Assembly: GCF_029867415.1 (NCBI RefSeq)
Contig: NC_081181.1
Location: 74,620,144 to 74,684,143 of the forward strand
DNA length: 64,000 nucleotides
Direction: 5' to 3'
DNA from: Vicia villosa
Taxonomy: Eukaryota; Streptophyta; Magnoliopsida; Fabales; Fabaceae
Of this stretch, positions 55,165-64,000 are shown piece after piece. The translations under genes were made by a program, and so were the position numbers. The notes beneath the pieces are model-generated. The model was not told the origin of the DNA. It ran no database searches and saw only the letters and a program-made list of their open reading frames with translations. Numbering within the stretch: position 1 is the stretch's first letter; every line of letters begins with the position of its first letter.

Positions 55165-56458
55165 TGTAATTGCAAAGCATCTCAAGCATAGTTTGTTTTG
55201 ATGAAGACAATATGGACATCAAGCTTTCATAAAGGATGTGCAAAAAGAATCTCAAGTCTTAAGCAAAGAACACACAATTTCAAAGTCTTGAAGAAATAAT
55301 AAAGATTCAAGAATCAAGCAATAAATGGCAAAGGTATAAACAATACTCACTTTGACATATAATTGTTCACAAAATATACTCTCATGCATATCATAATCAT
55401 GAACAAGTCTCATATATCAAAGAGTTCTTTCAAAACCTTTTTCAAAGATAAATTTCAAAGTAAAGGTTTTAGGAACCGGGTTGTCCCTACAGGGGAACCG
55501 GTTCCCAGCATTCTATTTTTTCACCTCTCTGTGTTTTACTATGGGGAACCGGGTTGTCCCTAGGCAGGAACCGGTTCCTCAGTTCAAAATTTGAATATTT
55601 CTGCTGTAACGTTCAGCAGGAACCGGGTTGTCCTATACAGGAACCGGTTCCTACTGAACCAGTGTGTTTTTCCATTGCATTTTACACTCAAACGAAATTG
55701 TCTTTATACCTTTTAAACATTGCATTGCTTCATGGAAAAATAACCTTTTGAAGAGGTGTTTTACACACTATATATTACACATCTTTCATATTCAAAAATT
55801 ACCTTCTTCATTAACAATTCATAAACCATATTCTTCATCTTTAAATATTCTCAAGTGTTCATAAATTCTCATTTTCAAGTGAAACTTTCCATACACATTT
55901 TCATTGAGAAATCTATTCAAAGTTTCATGCATACATTGTGAACATTTATATTCATTGCTAGAATTGTTTATTTGAAGAAGAAGATCAATCCAAGATTGAT
56001 AGTGCTATACAAATTTCATCTAAATCTCTTGTATAAATTCAAAAGTATTATCTCCTTACTATCCAGGATTGTTGGAAGTAAGTGTTGTGTTTGAAGAGGA
56101 TTGTTCTTCACTCACATTAGTATTGATTTGATCTTAAAGGTGTTAAGAACCTTTGATCACCCTATAGGTTAGATAGTTGATATAGGATTGTACAATATTT
56201 CTAACTATAGTGAAATCTCTTTCGTGTTTGAAAGGGGACTGGAGTACTCTCGGATTGTGAGGGGAACCAGTATATATCGTTGCGTCCTTTACTTTTCCGC
56301 ACCTTATAGCTTTTATCACCATTACCAAAGAAAAGAAAAGAACCTTACAAAAACCTTCAAACACTTAACCAAAAAGTATTAGAAATATTCTCATAAAACC
56401 GATTAAATTTTTTAAAACCTAATTCACCCCCCCTCTTAGGTGCACTCTTATACTTACA
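55165..56458 (+). mobile_element. 5' LTR of copia B
   Basis: The 1294-bp LTR runs from TGTAATTGC to acttaca. It has an AACCGGTT palindrome cluster (55470-55660) and a TATA-like CTATATAT at 55768-55775, followed by a leader rich in C, A and T. No coding sequence is present. Confidence 0.92.
55470..55660 (+). repeat. GGAACCGGTTCC palindrome cluster in copia B LTR
   Basis: Three repeats pair a ggaaccgggttgtccc half with a perfect or near-perfect GGAACCGGTTCC palindrome (AACCGGTT cores near 55497, 55571 and 55642). The last core is about 120 bp upstream of the TATA-like site. The same palindrome recurs four times in the pol-ORF spacer at 61565-61675. Confidence 0.88.
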
Positions 56459-56460
56459 TT

Positions 56461-56472
56461 TGGCATCAGAGC
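56461..56472 (+). promoter_or_regulatory. Primer-binding site of copia B
   Basis: TGGCATCAGAGC lies two nt after the LTR end and matches the tRNA-iMet PBS of plant copia elements with one difference. Confidence 0.9.
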
Positions 56473-56505
56473 AAGTTATAGGTAACTTGTTCCTAAAGAT
56501 CCAGA

Positions 56506-58029
56506 ATGGCTTCCGCAAATCAAAGACCGGTTTTCAAAGATGGTGGTTCTAACAACAAGCCTCCATTGTTTTGTGGTGAATATTTTGACTTTTGGAAAAT
56601 TCAAATGAAGGCTCATCTAGAAGCACAAGGAGAAGAAGTTTGGGAGGCTGTCCTACAAGGTCCTCATGTTCCTACAACGGTCGTTAATGGTGTTGGATCG
56701 GAGAAACCTAAAGCGTCGTGGGATGATAATGATAGAAAAAGGGTTCTTGCTGACAAAAAGGCGATCAGTCTCCTTCATGGTGCTCTTAGTATGGATGAAT
56801 TCTTCCGAATATCAACATGTACAACATCAAAGGAAATTTGGGATACTCTTGTAGAAACTCATGAAGGTACCGCTGAAGTTAAAAGATCAAGGTTGAATAC
56901 TTTAAGCCAAGAGTACGAACTGTTTAGAATGAAGCCCGGAGAAACTATTCTCGATTTGCAAAAACGATTCGTACATTTGACAAATCACTTGAAGGCACTT
57001 GGTAAGACTCTTACTACCGAAGAACTTAATCTTAAAGTGCTCAGATCCTTAACTAGAGAATGGCAACCGAAAGTAACAGCGATATCCGAGAAAAAGAATC
57101 TATCTAGAATGACTTCCGCAACATTGTTCGGCAAACTTCAAGAATATGAGACGGAACTTGGAAGATTAGAAAAGCATGAAAACTTAGAGAAGAAATCCAA
57201 AGGCATTGCATTAAAGGTAGATTCAAAGGAAAGCAAAATGAAAGATACATCGGATGAAGATGAAAACTTCATGCTTCTTGTAAAAAGGTTAGGCAAATTT
57301 TTTGGTAATAAAAATAATATTGATAATGCTAACTTTATCAAAAGGAAGAAATTCTCAAAGCATAAGGATAAAGAAGCATCCACTTCATCACAAGAAGTAA
57401 CATGCTATGAATGTGGGAAACAAGGACACATAAAGCCGGAATGTCCAAAACTTTCTAAGAAGAATGGATTCAAAGGCAAGAATGAATTCAAAAAGAAAAG
57501 GGCCTACATAGCATGGGAAGATAATGAAGTAAGTTCTTCATCGGACTCCGATAGTGACGAAAGTGCAAATCTAGCATTGATGGCATCACACCACTCCGAT
57601 GATGAAGAAGGCGAGGTTAGTTACGATGATTCTCTTTTTAATAATGGTGCACAAGGTGCAATAAATGAATTGTTAAATGAGTGTAAAATTCTCTATAAAA
57701 CTATCTCATCTCAAAAGAAGATAATATCATCTTTAGAAGAGAAGGTTAAGATAATTGAAGAAGAACATAAAAATGACAAAGAAAAAATGATTAGTGTTCA
57801 AGAAGATAATGTTGCATGCAAGAATTGTGAATCACTTTCCTTCCAAATTGTCCAATTAAAACGTGTTTTAGAAAGATATGAAAAAGGGCAAATTGGATTG
57901 GAAAATGTTCTTAGCACACAAAGATACTCCAATGATAAGAGCGGACTTGGTTTCTCTAAATTTGATAAACCAACATCCAACAAGACTATCTTTGTCAAAG
58001 CTAGTAACCAACCAATTCAAGAAAAGTGA
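56506..58029 (+). CDS. Gag of copia B
   Basis: The 507-residue frame starts at ATGGCTTCC, 34 nt after the PBS. It has the UBN2 Gag domain (LFCGEYFDFWKIQMKAHL, FVHLTNHLKALGKTLTTEE), a zinc knuckle CYECGKQGHIKPECP (C-X2-C-X4-H-X4-C, about residues 303-317) and an acidic Ser-rich stretch. A C-terminal coiled coil (SSLEEKVKIIEEEHKNDKEK) is typical of the long Sirevirus Gag. Gag assembles the particle and binds RNA. It ends at a TGA after NQPIQEK; similarity continues at once in the -1 frame, so either one base was lost or a -1 shift at GAAAAG is used. Confidence 0.9.
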   Translation: MASANQRPVFKDGGSNNKPPLFCGEYFDFWKIQMKAHLEAQGEEVWEAVLQGPHVPTTVVNGVGSEKPKASWDDNDRKRVLADKKAISLLHGALSMDEFFRISTCTTSKEIWDTLVETHEGTAEVKRSRLNTLSQEYELFRMKPGETILDLQKRFVHLTNHLKALGKTLTTEELNLKVLRSLTREWQPKVTAISEKKNLSRMTSATLFGKLQEYETELGRLEKHENLEKKSKGIALKVDSKESKMKDTSDEDENFMLLVKRLGKFFGNKNNIDNANFIKRKKFSKHKDKEASTSSQEVTCYECGKQGHIKPECPKLSKKNGFKGKNEFKKKRAYIAWEDNEVSSSSDSDSDESANLALMASHHSDDEEGEVSYDDSLFNNGAQGAINELLNECKILYKTISSQKKIISSLEEKVKIIEEEHKNDKEKMISVQEDNVACKNCESLSFQIVQLKRVLERYEKGQIGLENVLSTQRYSNDKSGLGFSKFDKPTSNKTIFVKASNQPIQEK

Positions 58030-58268
58030 TCAAGCCTAAAGTAATGCAACATTATCCTAAAAGGAAGAACTTTATTAAGAAGAAATCTTATCCTCCTAGA
58101 TATAGAAGTAACTTTGAACCTACTTGTTTTTATTGTGGTATTATTGGTCACACACCCAATGCTTGTTATGTAAGGAACTTTAGTGTTCCTAGTGGACATT
58201 ATGTATGGGTGAAGAAAGGAACTAACTATGATGGACCCAAAGCCATTTGGGTACCTAACAAAACTTAA
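58008..58268 (+). CDS. Second zinc-knuckle segment between gag and pol, copia B
   Basis: This short frame, -1 relative to gag, has no good ATG. It encodes a basic stretch (HYPKRKNFIKKKSYPPRYRS), a second zinc knuckle CFYCGIIGHTPNAC (C-X2-C-X4-H-X4-C) and KAIWVPNKT, then TAA. Copia A has the same arrangement (CHYCCKKKHTIEKC). It is in the same phase as pol but separated from it by TAA (58266-58268) and TAG (58278-58280). It looks like the linker between Gag and protease in the polyprotein. Confidence 0.75.
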   Translation, partial: PTNSRKVIKPKVMQHYPKRKNFIKKKSYPPRYRSNFEPTCFYCGIIGHTPNACYVRNFSVPSGHYVWVKKGTNYDGPKAIWVPNKT

Positions 58269-58286
58269 TTTGTTTTGTAGGTTTGC

Positions 58287-61200
58287 TTGAAAACCACTTC
58301 AAACCTATGGTATCTAGATAGTGGTTGTTCAAAGCATATGACGGGTGACCTAAACCAATTTTCAGATCTAAAGTTAAAGGCCAAGGGTTTTGTCACTTAT
58401 GGAGACAACAATAAGGGAAGAATTCTTAGCAAAGGCAAAGTTGGTGCACCACCTTTTACATCAATTGAAGATGTTCTTTATGTTGAAGGACTAAAGCATA
58501 ATCTTCTAAGCATTAGCCAACTTTGTGACAAAGGCTTCAAGATCAAATTCACTAAGGAAGAATGCTTGATCATCGATGAAGTCACCAATGAGGTAAAACT
58601 CAAAGGTACAAGAATTAATAACATTTTTATGATTTCTTTAAATGATTTATCTTTGAAAGTAAAATGCCTTTTGGTAAACAATAATGAATCATGGTTATGG
58701 CATAAAAGAGCAGCCCATATTCATATGGATCACTTAAATAAATTAACCAAACATGATCTTGTTATCGGCTTACCTAAGATAAAGTTTGTCAAAGATAAAT
58801 TATGTGATGCATGTCAAAAGGGAAAACAAACCAAATCATCTTTCAAACCAAAGAATGTGGTGACTACAACAAGACCACTTCAATTGTTGCATATGGATCT
58901 ATTTGGTCCATCAAGAACAAGAAGCTTCGGAGGTAATGTATACGCTTTAGTTATTGTTGATGATTATTCTAGATATTCTTGGACTTTGTTTCTTGTGCAG
59001 AAAAGTGATGCTTTTAGAGCCTTTAAGAAGTATGCAAAACAAATCCAAAATGAAAAATCATTAAAGATTGTATCCATAAGAAGTGATCATGGTGGAGAGT
59101 TTCAAAATGCATCGTTTGAAGAATTTTGTGAAGAACATGGTATCTCTCATAATTTTTCAGCACCAAGAACTCCACAACAAAATGGAGTAGTTGAAAGGAA
59201 AAATAGGTTTCTAGTGGAACTTGCAAGAACAATGCTTAGTGATGCAAATCTTCCTAAATATTTTTGGGCGGATGCGGTTAGTACGGCATGTTATGTTGGA
59301 AATCGAATAATCATTAGACCTATCTTAAAGAAGACTCCATATGAACTCTTCAAAGGAAGAAAGCCAAACATTGCTCATTTTCACATTTTTGGATGCAAGT
59401 GCTTTATTCTTAACAATGACAAAGACAATCTTGGTAAGTTTGATGAGAAATCCGATGAAGGTATATTTCTTGGTTATTCACTTTCTAGTAAAGCATATAG
59501 AATTTATAATAAAAGAACTTTAACTATTGAAGAATCCATGCATGTATCTTTTGATGAGACTAACACTTCCAAAGAGGAAGAAGTTGTTTGTGATGATGAT
59601 GATCCTTTAGATTTACCCCCGAAAGAACCTTCAAATGATACAATTGTGAAGGCACCGGAAGAACTTTCAAAAGATATAATTGAGAAGGCACCGGAAGTAC
59701 AACAAGAAAGTGTTCAACAAGAAAGTGTACAACAAGAATCAAACACCAATGATCTACCAAAAGAATGGAGAACTCATAGAGATCATCCTATTGATAAAGT
59801 TATTGGTGATATTAGTCAAGGAGTTGCAACAAGATTAAATCTCAAAGATGCTTGCTTACACATGGCTTTTGTTTCTCAAATTGAACCTTCAAAAGTTGAT
59901 GAAGCCTTAGGAGACGATCAATGGATAAATGCAATGCAAGAAGAATTAAATCAATTCGAAAGAAATCAAGTTTGGGAACTTGTTCCTAGACCAAGTAATA
60001 AACATATCATAGGTACTCGATGGGTGTTTAAGAACAAACTTGATGAGAATGGTATAATTGTTCGAAACAAAGCAAGATTGGTGGCCCAAGGTTACAATCA
60101 AGAAGAAGGAATCGACTTTGAAGAAACATTTGCTCCGGTTGCAAGGTTAGAAGCTATCCGTCTTTTACTTGCTTATGCATGTTCATTAAATTTTCAGCTT
60201 TATCAAATGGACGTCAAGAGCGCATTCTTAAATGGCTACATCAATGAAGAAGTCTATGTCAAACAACCCCCGGGATTTGAAGACTTCAAAAATCCTTCAC
60301 ATGTCTTTAAGTTGAGAAAGGCTCTTTATGGATTAAAGCAAGCACCTAGAGCATGGTATGATAGACTTAGCAATTTTTTGTGTGAAAAGGGTTTCGAAAA
60401 GGGTAAGGTTGATAAAACTTTGTTCATTAAGAAAATCAAGAGTAACACTTTATTGGTTCAAGTCTATGTTGATGATATCATTTTTGGATCGACTAACAAA
60501 GAAATGTGTGAGGAATTCTCATTGATGATGCAAGGAGAATTCGAGATGTCTATGATGGGAAAGATGAATTACTTTCTTGGACTACAAATTAAGCAACTCA
60601 AAGATGGAATCTTTATCAATCAATCCAAATATTGTAAAGAACTATTGAAGAAGTTTGATATGGATAATTGCAAAGCAATGAATACTCCAATGGGCTCCGG
60701 TACATATGTTGATCAAGATGAATCCGGTACTCCAATTGATATTACTAAATATCGAGGTATGATTGGTTCTTTATTATATTTGACGGCAAGCCGTCCTGAC
60801 ATAATGTTTAGTGTTTGTCTTTGTGCTCGCTTTCAAGAAAATCCAAAGGAATCACATCTTATGGCGGTTAAAAGGATCATGAAGTATCTCAAAGGAACAA
60901 CCAACGTTGGCTTATGGTATCCTAAAGGTAGTGTTTGCAATTTAATTGGTTATTCTGACGCGGATTATGCAGGATGTAAAACTGATCGTAAAAGCACAAG
61001 TGGTACTTGTCATATTCTTGGAAATGCATTAGTATCATGGGCTTGTAAAAAGCAAGCATGTGTTGCTCTTAGTACGGCCGAAGCGGAATACATAGCAGCG
61101 GGTAGTTGTTGTGCACAAATTCTTTGGCTTAAGCAACAACTTCGTGACTACGGACTTGATCTCGGATGCATTCCTCTTCGATGCGACAATACAAGTGCTA

Positions 61201-61415
61201 TAAATATTACAAAGAATCCGGTCATGCATTCAAGAACCAAACACATAGACATTCGACATCATTTTCTTCGCGATCATGTGCTTAAAGGAGATGTTGAAGT
61301 CACTTTTGTAGATACTCATAATCAACTTGCGGATATCTTCACCAAGCCTCTCCCAAAAGAATCTTTTTACAAAATTCGACGAGAGCTTGGAATTTTAGAC
61401 GAAGGTGATGTTTAA
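58287..61415 (+). CDS. Pol polyprotein of copia B
   Basis: The 1042-residue frame holds protease (active-site DSG at residues 11-13, [12 protein letters not shown]) and the GAG-pre-integrase HHCC region ([27 protein letters not shown]). The integrase DDE core follows ([27 protein letters not shown]). Next are RT with [20 protein letters not shown] and the catalytic [10 protein letters not shown], and RNase H ([42 protein letters not shown]). All key residues are present and the frame is unbroken, so this pol may be active if translated. Its likely N-terminus is upstream; two stops just before it (58266 and 58278) would need bypass or reflect mutation. The ATG at 58287 is only the first available. 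Confidence 0.95.
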   Translation: MKTTSNLWYLDSGCSKHMTGDLNQFSDLKLKAKGFVTYGDNNKGRILSKGKVGAPPFTSIEDVLYVEGLKHNLLSISQLCDKGFKIKFTKEECLIIDEVTNEVKLKGTRINNIFMISLNDLSLKVKCLLVNNNESWLWHKRAAHIHMDHLNKLTKHDLVIGLPKIKFVKDKLCDACQKGKQTKSSFKPKNVVTTTRPLQLLHMDLFGPSRTRSFGGNVYALVIVDDYSRYSWTLFLVQKSDAFRAFKKYAKQIQNEKSLKIVSIRSDHGGEFQNASFEEFCEEHGISHNFSAPRTPQQNGVVERKNRFLVELARTMLSDANLPKYFWADAVSTACYVGNRIIIRPILKKTPYELFKGRKPNIAHFHIFGCKCFILNNDKDNLGKFDEKSDEGIFLGYSLSSKAYRIYNKRTLTIEESMHVSFDETNTSKEEEVVCDDDDPLDLPPKEPSNDTIVKAPEELSKDIIEKAPEVQQESVQQESVQQESNTNDLPKEWRTHRDHPIDKVIGDISQGVATRLNLKDACLHMAFVSQIEPSKVDEALGDDQWINAMQEELNQFERNQVWELVPRPSNKHIIGTRWVFKNKLDENGIIVRNKARLVAQGYNQEEGIDFEETFAPVARLEAIRLLLAYACSLNFQLYQMDVKSAFLNGYINEEVYVKQPPGFEDFKNPSHVFKLRKALYGLKQAPRAWYDRLSNFLCEKGFEKGKVDKTLFIKKIKSNTLLVQVYVDDIIFGSTNKEMCEEFSLMMQGEFEMSMMGKMNYFLGLQIKQLKDGIFINQSKYCKELLKKFDMDNCKAMNTPMGSGTYVDQDESGTPIDITKYRGMIGSLLYLTASRPDIMFSVCLCARFQENPKESHLMAVKRIMKYLKGTTNVGLWYPKGSVCNLIGYSDADYAGCKTDRKSTSGTCHILGNALVSWACKKQACVALSTAEAEYIAAGSCCAQILWLKQQLRDYGLDLGCIPLRCDNTSAINITKNPVMHSRTKHIDIRHHFLRDHVLKGDVEVTFVDTHNQLADIFTKPLPKESFYKIRRELGILDEGDV

Positions 61416-62038
61416 AATCTGTTCATACATCAAAGGTACATGTTTCTAACATTTTATGTGATAAAAAATGCTTTATAAATGTTCATTTATTATGACTTGG
61501 TAATTTTATATGGTATATGTGCTTTATATTTCATAAAATTAAAGTTTTTGGAAATTTTTTAGTCCAGGAACCGGTTCCCATGTGGGACGAACCGGTTCCC
61601 CATAGTAATTTCCAGAGGCATTGTTTTTGTGTTCTGCAGGAACCGGTTCCCATGTAGGGACGAACCGGTTCCCACGTACATTTTTCCAGATTTCACTTAT
61701 CCTTTTTGGCTGTACGTGAAAGGTTTGTGTGGTTAATTTTTCTTTTCCTTATTTTATTTTTTTTATTTTTATTTAATACACATTATATCACTTTACACCA
61801 CACATTTACACTCATTCACTCACATTTACTTTCATTCAACATTCATCTTCATCTTCTTCAACCTTCCACCTCCATTTTCAACCCTATTCAAAGCTCCACT
61901 ATCTCACCATAACTATCAAAATTAAAACACCCACTACCTCTAAACACTATATAATCCTCCACTCTTTCACATATCTCACTCAAATCCTCCTCCACTCACC
62001 AAATCCGAAAATCCCAACATAAACCCTAACTTTCAACA
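61416..62038 (+). promoter_or_regulatory. Spacer with LTR-like promoter module and ATG-free leader
   Basis: Four AACCGGTT palindromes lie at 61565-61675 (last core 61663-61670). A TATA-like ATTATATCA follows at 61782-61790, about 118 bp downstream, close to the 123-bp spacing in the LTR. A second TATA, CTATATAAT, is at 61947-61955. From 61653 to 62038 there is no ATG, and the sequence is C/T/A-rich like a plant 5' UTR. This suggests a separate transcript for the ORF at 62039. A splice acceptor leader is an alternative. Confidence 0.5.
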
Positions 62039-63196
62039 ATGGCACCCAAAGTCTCAAGAAGTGCAAAGGGAAAGAATAAGATTGGAGAGTCAAGTGAAGG
62101 TCCTCAAGAGCATCAACCAACTGTGAAGAGTCGGAGACTCACTTTCAACATTCGTAGTCGGAAACTCCTTCAGGCAAAATACGGTAAACTCCCGGATTTC
62201 CCTAATCACAGTTTCACTTTTCCGGCTAGACTAGCTAATGCAGGGGTAGCTAATTTTGTGCTTGACCATGGTGATTATTACCCGGATTTGGTTAGAGATT
62301 TTTATCATAACCTTAGGATAGTAACCGATGAATTTGATGATTTCACATTACTGTCAAAAGTGTCAAATAAAGATATATGCTTAGATGTTGAGGAATTTGG
62401 AAGAGTGTTAGGAATTCCATCTCAAGGCTTAGTGCTCCTTCAAGGTAACATACCGGAGGATTGGCAACCATATAGTAAGATGGATGTCTTTGTGGATATG
62501 TGCCGACCAACTCAACGCGACACCGTTCGCCAACAGCTTGCTACCAAATTTAACATGTTCGGTTCTAGCTTATCGGTAAGTGATAGGATGCTCCATCTTA
62601 TCATCGCTTATGTTTTATTTCCGAAGAATTCTAACCATTCCAGGGTCAATGAGTTCGAATTGATGGTCCTACATGCTTTGAGACGTGGCATTGAAGTCAA
62701 TTGGGCACTTTCAATTATGCGCCACATGCAGCTTATGGCTTCCCTTAAAGGAGGCTTACCTTATGCAAGGGCCATCTCTCATATTGTTCGGAATGCTGGT
62801 GTTCTCCTCCAAAGGGAACCAAAGAAAAATATGGATGAACAAGAGTGTGCTATCACCACCGCTACCGCTCTTAAAAATACAGGAATAGTTATGGATCGTG
62901 AAGGTAGATTTGTTTACAAAGTTGATTTTGAGCCAACCGTTCCACAAGTTCCTCAACCTCCCGAAGGTGGATACACAATGGATATGATGTTTGCCAAGCT
63001 TTGTTCTATTCAAACATCTATTGATAACAACAAGAGGGAGAATGACTATGAGCATAACCTTATGAGAAGACAAATGCGGGAAATTCAACGGACTCAAAAG
63101 CGTATCTTGGCTCATTATGAGGGAGAGGAAGGAAGCGAAGAAGAAGATGAACAAGATGATGATGATGATGAAGAACACATGGATGAAAGTGACTAA
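62039..63196 (+). CDS. Extra ORF downstream of pol in copia B (385 aa)
   Basis: The intact frame starts in good context (aacaATGGCA). The N-terminus is basic (PKVSRSAKGKNK). The middle contains VRDFYHNLRIVTDEFDDFTL, LDVEEFGRVLGIP and MLHLIIAYVLFPKNSNHSRV, resembling the putative plant transposon protein domain (PF20167-like, from memory). A short coiled coil (DYEHNLMRRQMREIQRTQKR) and a strongly acidic tail (EEGSEEEDEQDDDDDEEH) follow. I see no signal peptide or clear membrane segment, so the env-like label used for Sireviruses is not supported. It sits where the Sirevirus env-like ORF would be. The function is unknown; it may be a captured gene. Confidence 0.8.
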   Translation: MAPKVSRSAKGKNKIGESSEGPQEHQPTVKSRRLTFNIRSRKLLQAKYGKLPDFPNHSFTFPARLANAGVANFVLDHGDYYPDLVRDFYHNLRIVTDEFDDFTLLSKVSNKDICLDVEEFGRVLGIPSQGLVLLQGNIPEDWQPYSKMDVFVDMCRPTQRDTVRQQLATKFNMFGSSLSVSDRMLHLIIAYVLFPKNSNHSRVNEFELMVLHALRRGIEVNWALSIMRHMQLMASLKGGLPYARAISHIVRNAGVLLQREPKKNMDEQECAITTATALKNTGIVMDREGRFVYKVDFEPTVPQVPQPPEGGYTMDMMFAKLCSIQTSIDNNKRENDYEHNLMRRQMREIQRTQKRILAHYEGEEGSEEEDEQDDDDDEEHMDESD

Positions 63197-63660
63197 TTTA
63201 TTTCCTTTAAATTCTATGTCATGTTTTCTTTTTATTATTAAGTTTTTATTTATGTTCTAGACAATGTTCCATTCATGTTTGTGATGTTTAGGACTATTTC
63301 TGTTTTATGTTGTAACCGTAAAAAACTACGTTTCGTATCGTTTGTAGTATTTCATTTGTGTGTTAACTTTTTGGTATTTTACATTGTGTTATATTTCATA
63401 TATTTTTTCTCTTTTTCCCCATCCTTTTTGATAATAACAAAGGGGGAGAAGGATATGCATGTATTGTTGTTGTTTTGTTTCAAAGAAAATGCAGGCCACA
63501 AATGAAACTCATCACCATAAATCAAGGAATCATGGATTTAGGGGGAGTCTCTAACATAGGGGGAGCCTTGCATTGATTCAAACACTTTTTCAAAAGCACA
63601 AAACAACTCTCTTCAAAAACGTTTTCAAGTCTTGGTTGTCATCATCAAAAAGGGGGAGAA
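63197..63660 (+). promoter_or_regulatory. 3' UTR of copia B with repeated polypurine tracts
   Basis: AT-rich 3' UTR contains four PPT-like tracts: aaagggggagaagg (about 63439), tagggggagtc (about 63539), tagggggagcc (about 63558) and aaaagggggagaa ending at 63660, directly before the 3' LTR. The last is the functional PPT by position. Multiplied PPTs are a known Sirevirus trait. The 76-codon frame here is not supported. Confidence 0.85.
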
Positions 63661-64000
63661 TGTAATTGCAAAGCATCTCAAGCATAGTTTGTTTTGATGA
63701 AGACAATATGGACATCAAGCTTTCATAAAGGATGTGCAAAAAGAATCTCAAGTCTTAAGCAAAGAACACACAATTTCAAAGTCTTGAAGAAATAATAAAG
63801 ATTCAAGAATCAAGCAATAAATGGCAAAGGTATAAACAATACTCACTTTGACATATAATTGTTCACAAAATATACTCTCATGCATATCATAATCATGAAC
63901 AAGTCTCATATATCAAAGAGTTCTTTCAAAACCTTTTTCAAAGATAAATTTCAAAGTAAAGGTTTTAGGAACCGGGTTGTCCCTACAGGGGAACCGGTTC
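63661..64000 (+). mobile_element. 3' LTR of copia B (start only)
   Basis: The first 340 bp are identical by eye to 55165-55504, ending in the first palindrome cluster. The window stops within U3. Confidence 0.95.

Larger units (their letters stand above)
55165..64000 (+). mobile_element. Copia element B, Sirevirus-like, with an extra ORF
   Basis: Both LTR starts (TGTAATTGC at 55165 and 63661) are present; the 340 bp of 3' LTR visible match the 5' LTR with no difference that I could see. Order is LTR, PBS, gag with C-terminal coiled coil, nucleocapsid segment, pol, spacer, extra ORF, multiple PPT-like tracts, 3' LTR. A long Gag, an ORF after pol and several PPT copies are known Sirevirus traits. 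It is inserted in copia A RT. The 3' end and target duplication are outside the window. Confidence 0.93.

Noticed and set aside
62039..63196. Classical envelope gene
   Set aside because: No signal peptide, furin-like site or membrane anchor is visible; only its position resembles env-like ORFs.

Overview
The window looks like gene-poor, repeat-packed nuclear DNA from a large-genome plant, most likely a legume of the pea/vetch tribe (Fabeae). The reasons are several very large Ogre-type (Ty3/gypsy, Tat lineage) retrotransposons with about 5 kb LTRs, a Sirevirus-like Ty1/copia element, and a CACTA transposon carrying a piece of a plant aspartyl aminopeptidase gene. The species is inferred. I see no intact host gene, rRNA, functional tRNA gene or CRISPR array.

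The layout is nested insertions. The oldest layer is a decayed Ty1/copia remnant (2627-3618). Two related Ogre-like elements entered it with their 3' ends facing each other. Element I (+ strand) shows only the end of its 3' UTR and its 3' LTR (1-2626). Element II (- strand) runs from its 3' LTR (3619-10839) through 3' UTR repeats, integrase, RNase H, RT and gag to 50489, where its 5' part is cut off. Its 3' LTR holds a 4.06 kb CACTA transposon (3974-8028, TSD tct). Its RT is split by a 2.5 kb LTR-like element (15487-46496, TSD caggt), which is itself split by a nearly complete young Ogre, element III (16507-45009, TSD ctagt). Its gag is split by Ty1/copia A (from 50490), and copia A's RT is split by a very young Sirevirus-like copia B (from 55165, running off the right edge).

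Element III has two 4957-bp LTRs differing at about ten sites, a PBS, a PPT, ORF1, gag, gag-pro, a frame-preserving 350-nt intron, RT, two RNase H domains and integrase, but three in-frame nonsense codons. A 100-N gap (25520-25619) is followed by a 5.83 kb near-perfect repeat of the sequence before it. This is almost certainly an unmerged contig overlap, so the real element is about 22.6 kb, a typical Ogre size.

The most interesting signals are: (1) three tandem RNA hairpins starting 23-24 nt after the integrase stop in elements II and III, with compensatory stem changes and with G.U pairs only in the element-sense RNA; (2) an extra 385-codon ORF in copia B downstream of pol, behind a 386-nt ATG-free leader and a TATA/palindrome module resembling its own LTR promoter; (3) family-specific palindromes repeated in nearly every LTR; (4) CAAGGC-loop mini-hairpin arrays and a tRNA-like A-box/B-box pair in the element III LTR; (5) the host-gene fragment, intron retained, in the CACTA element.
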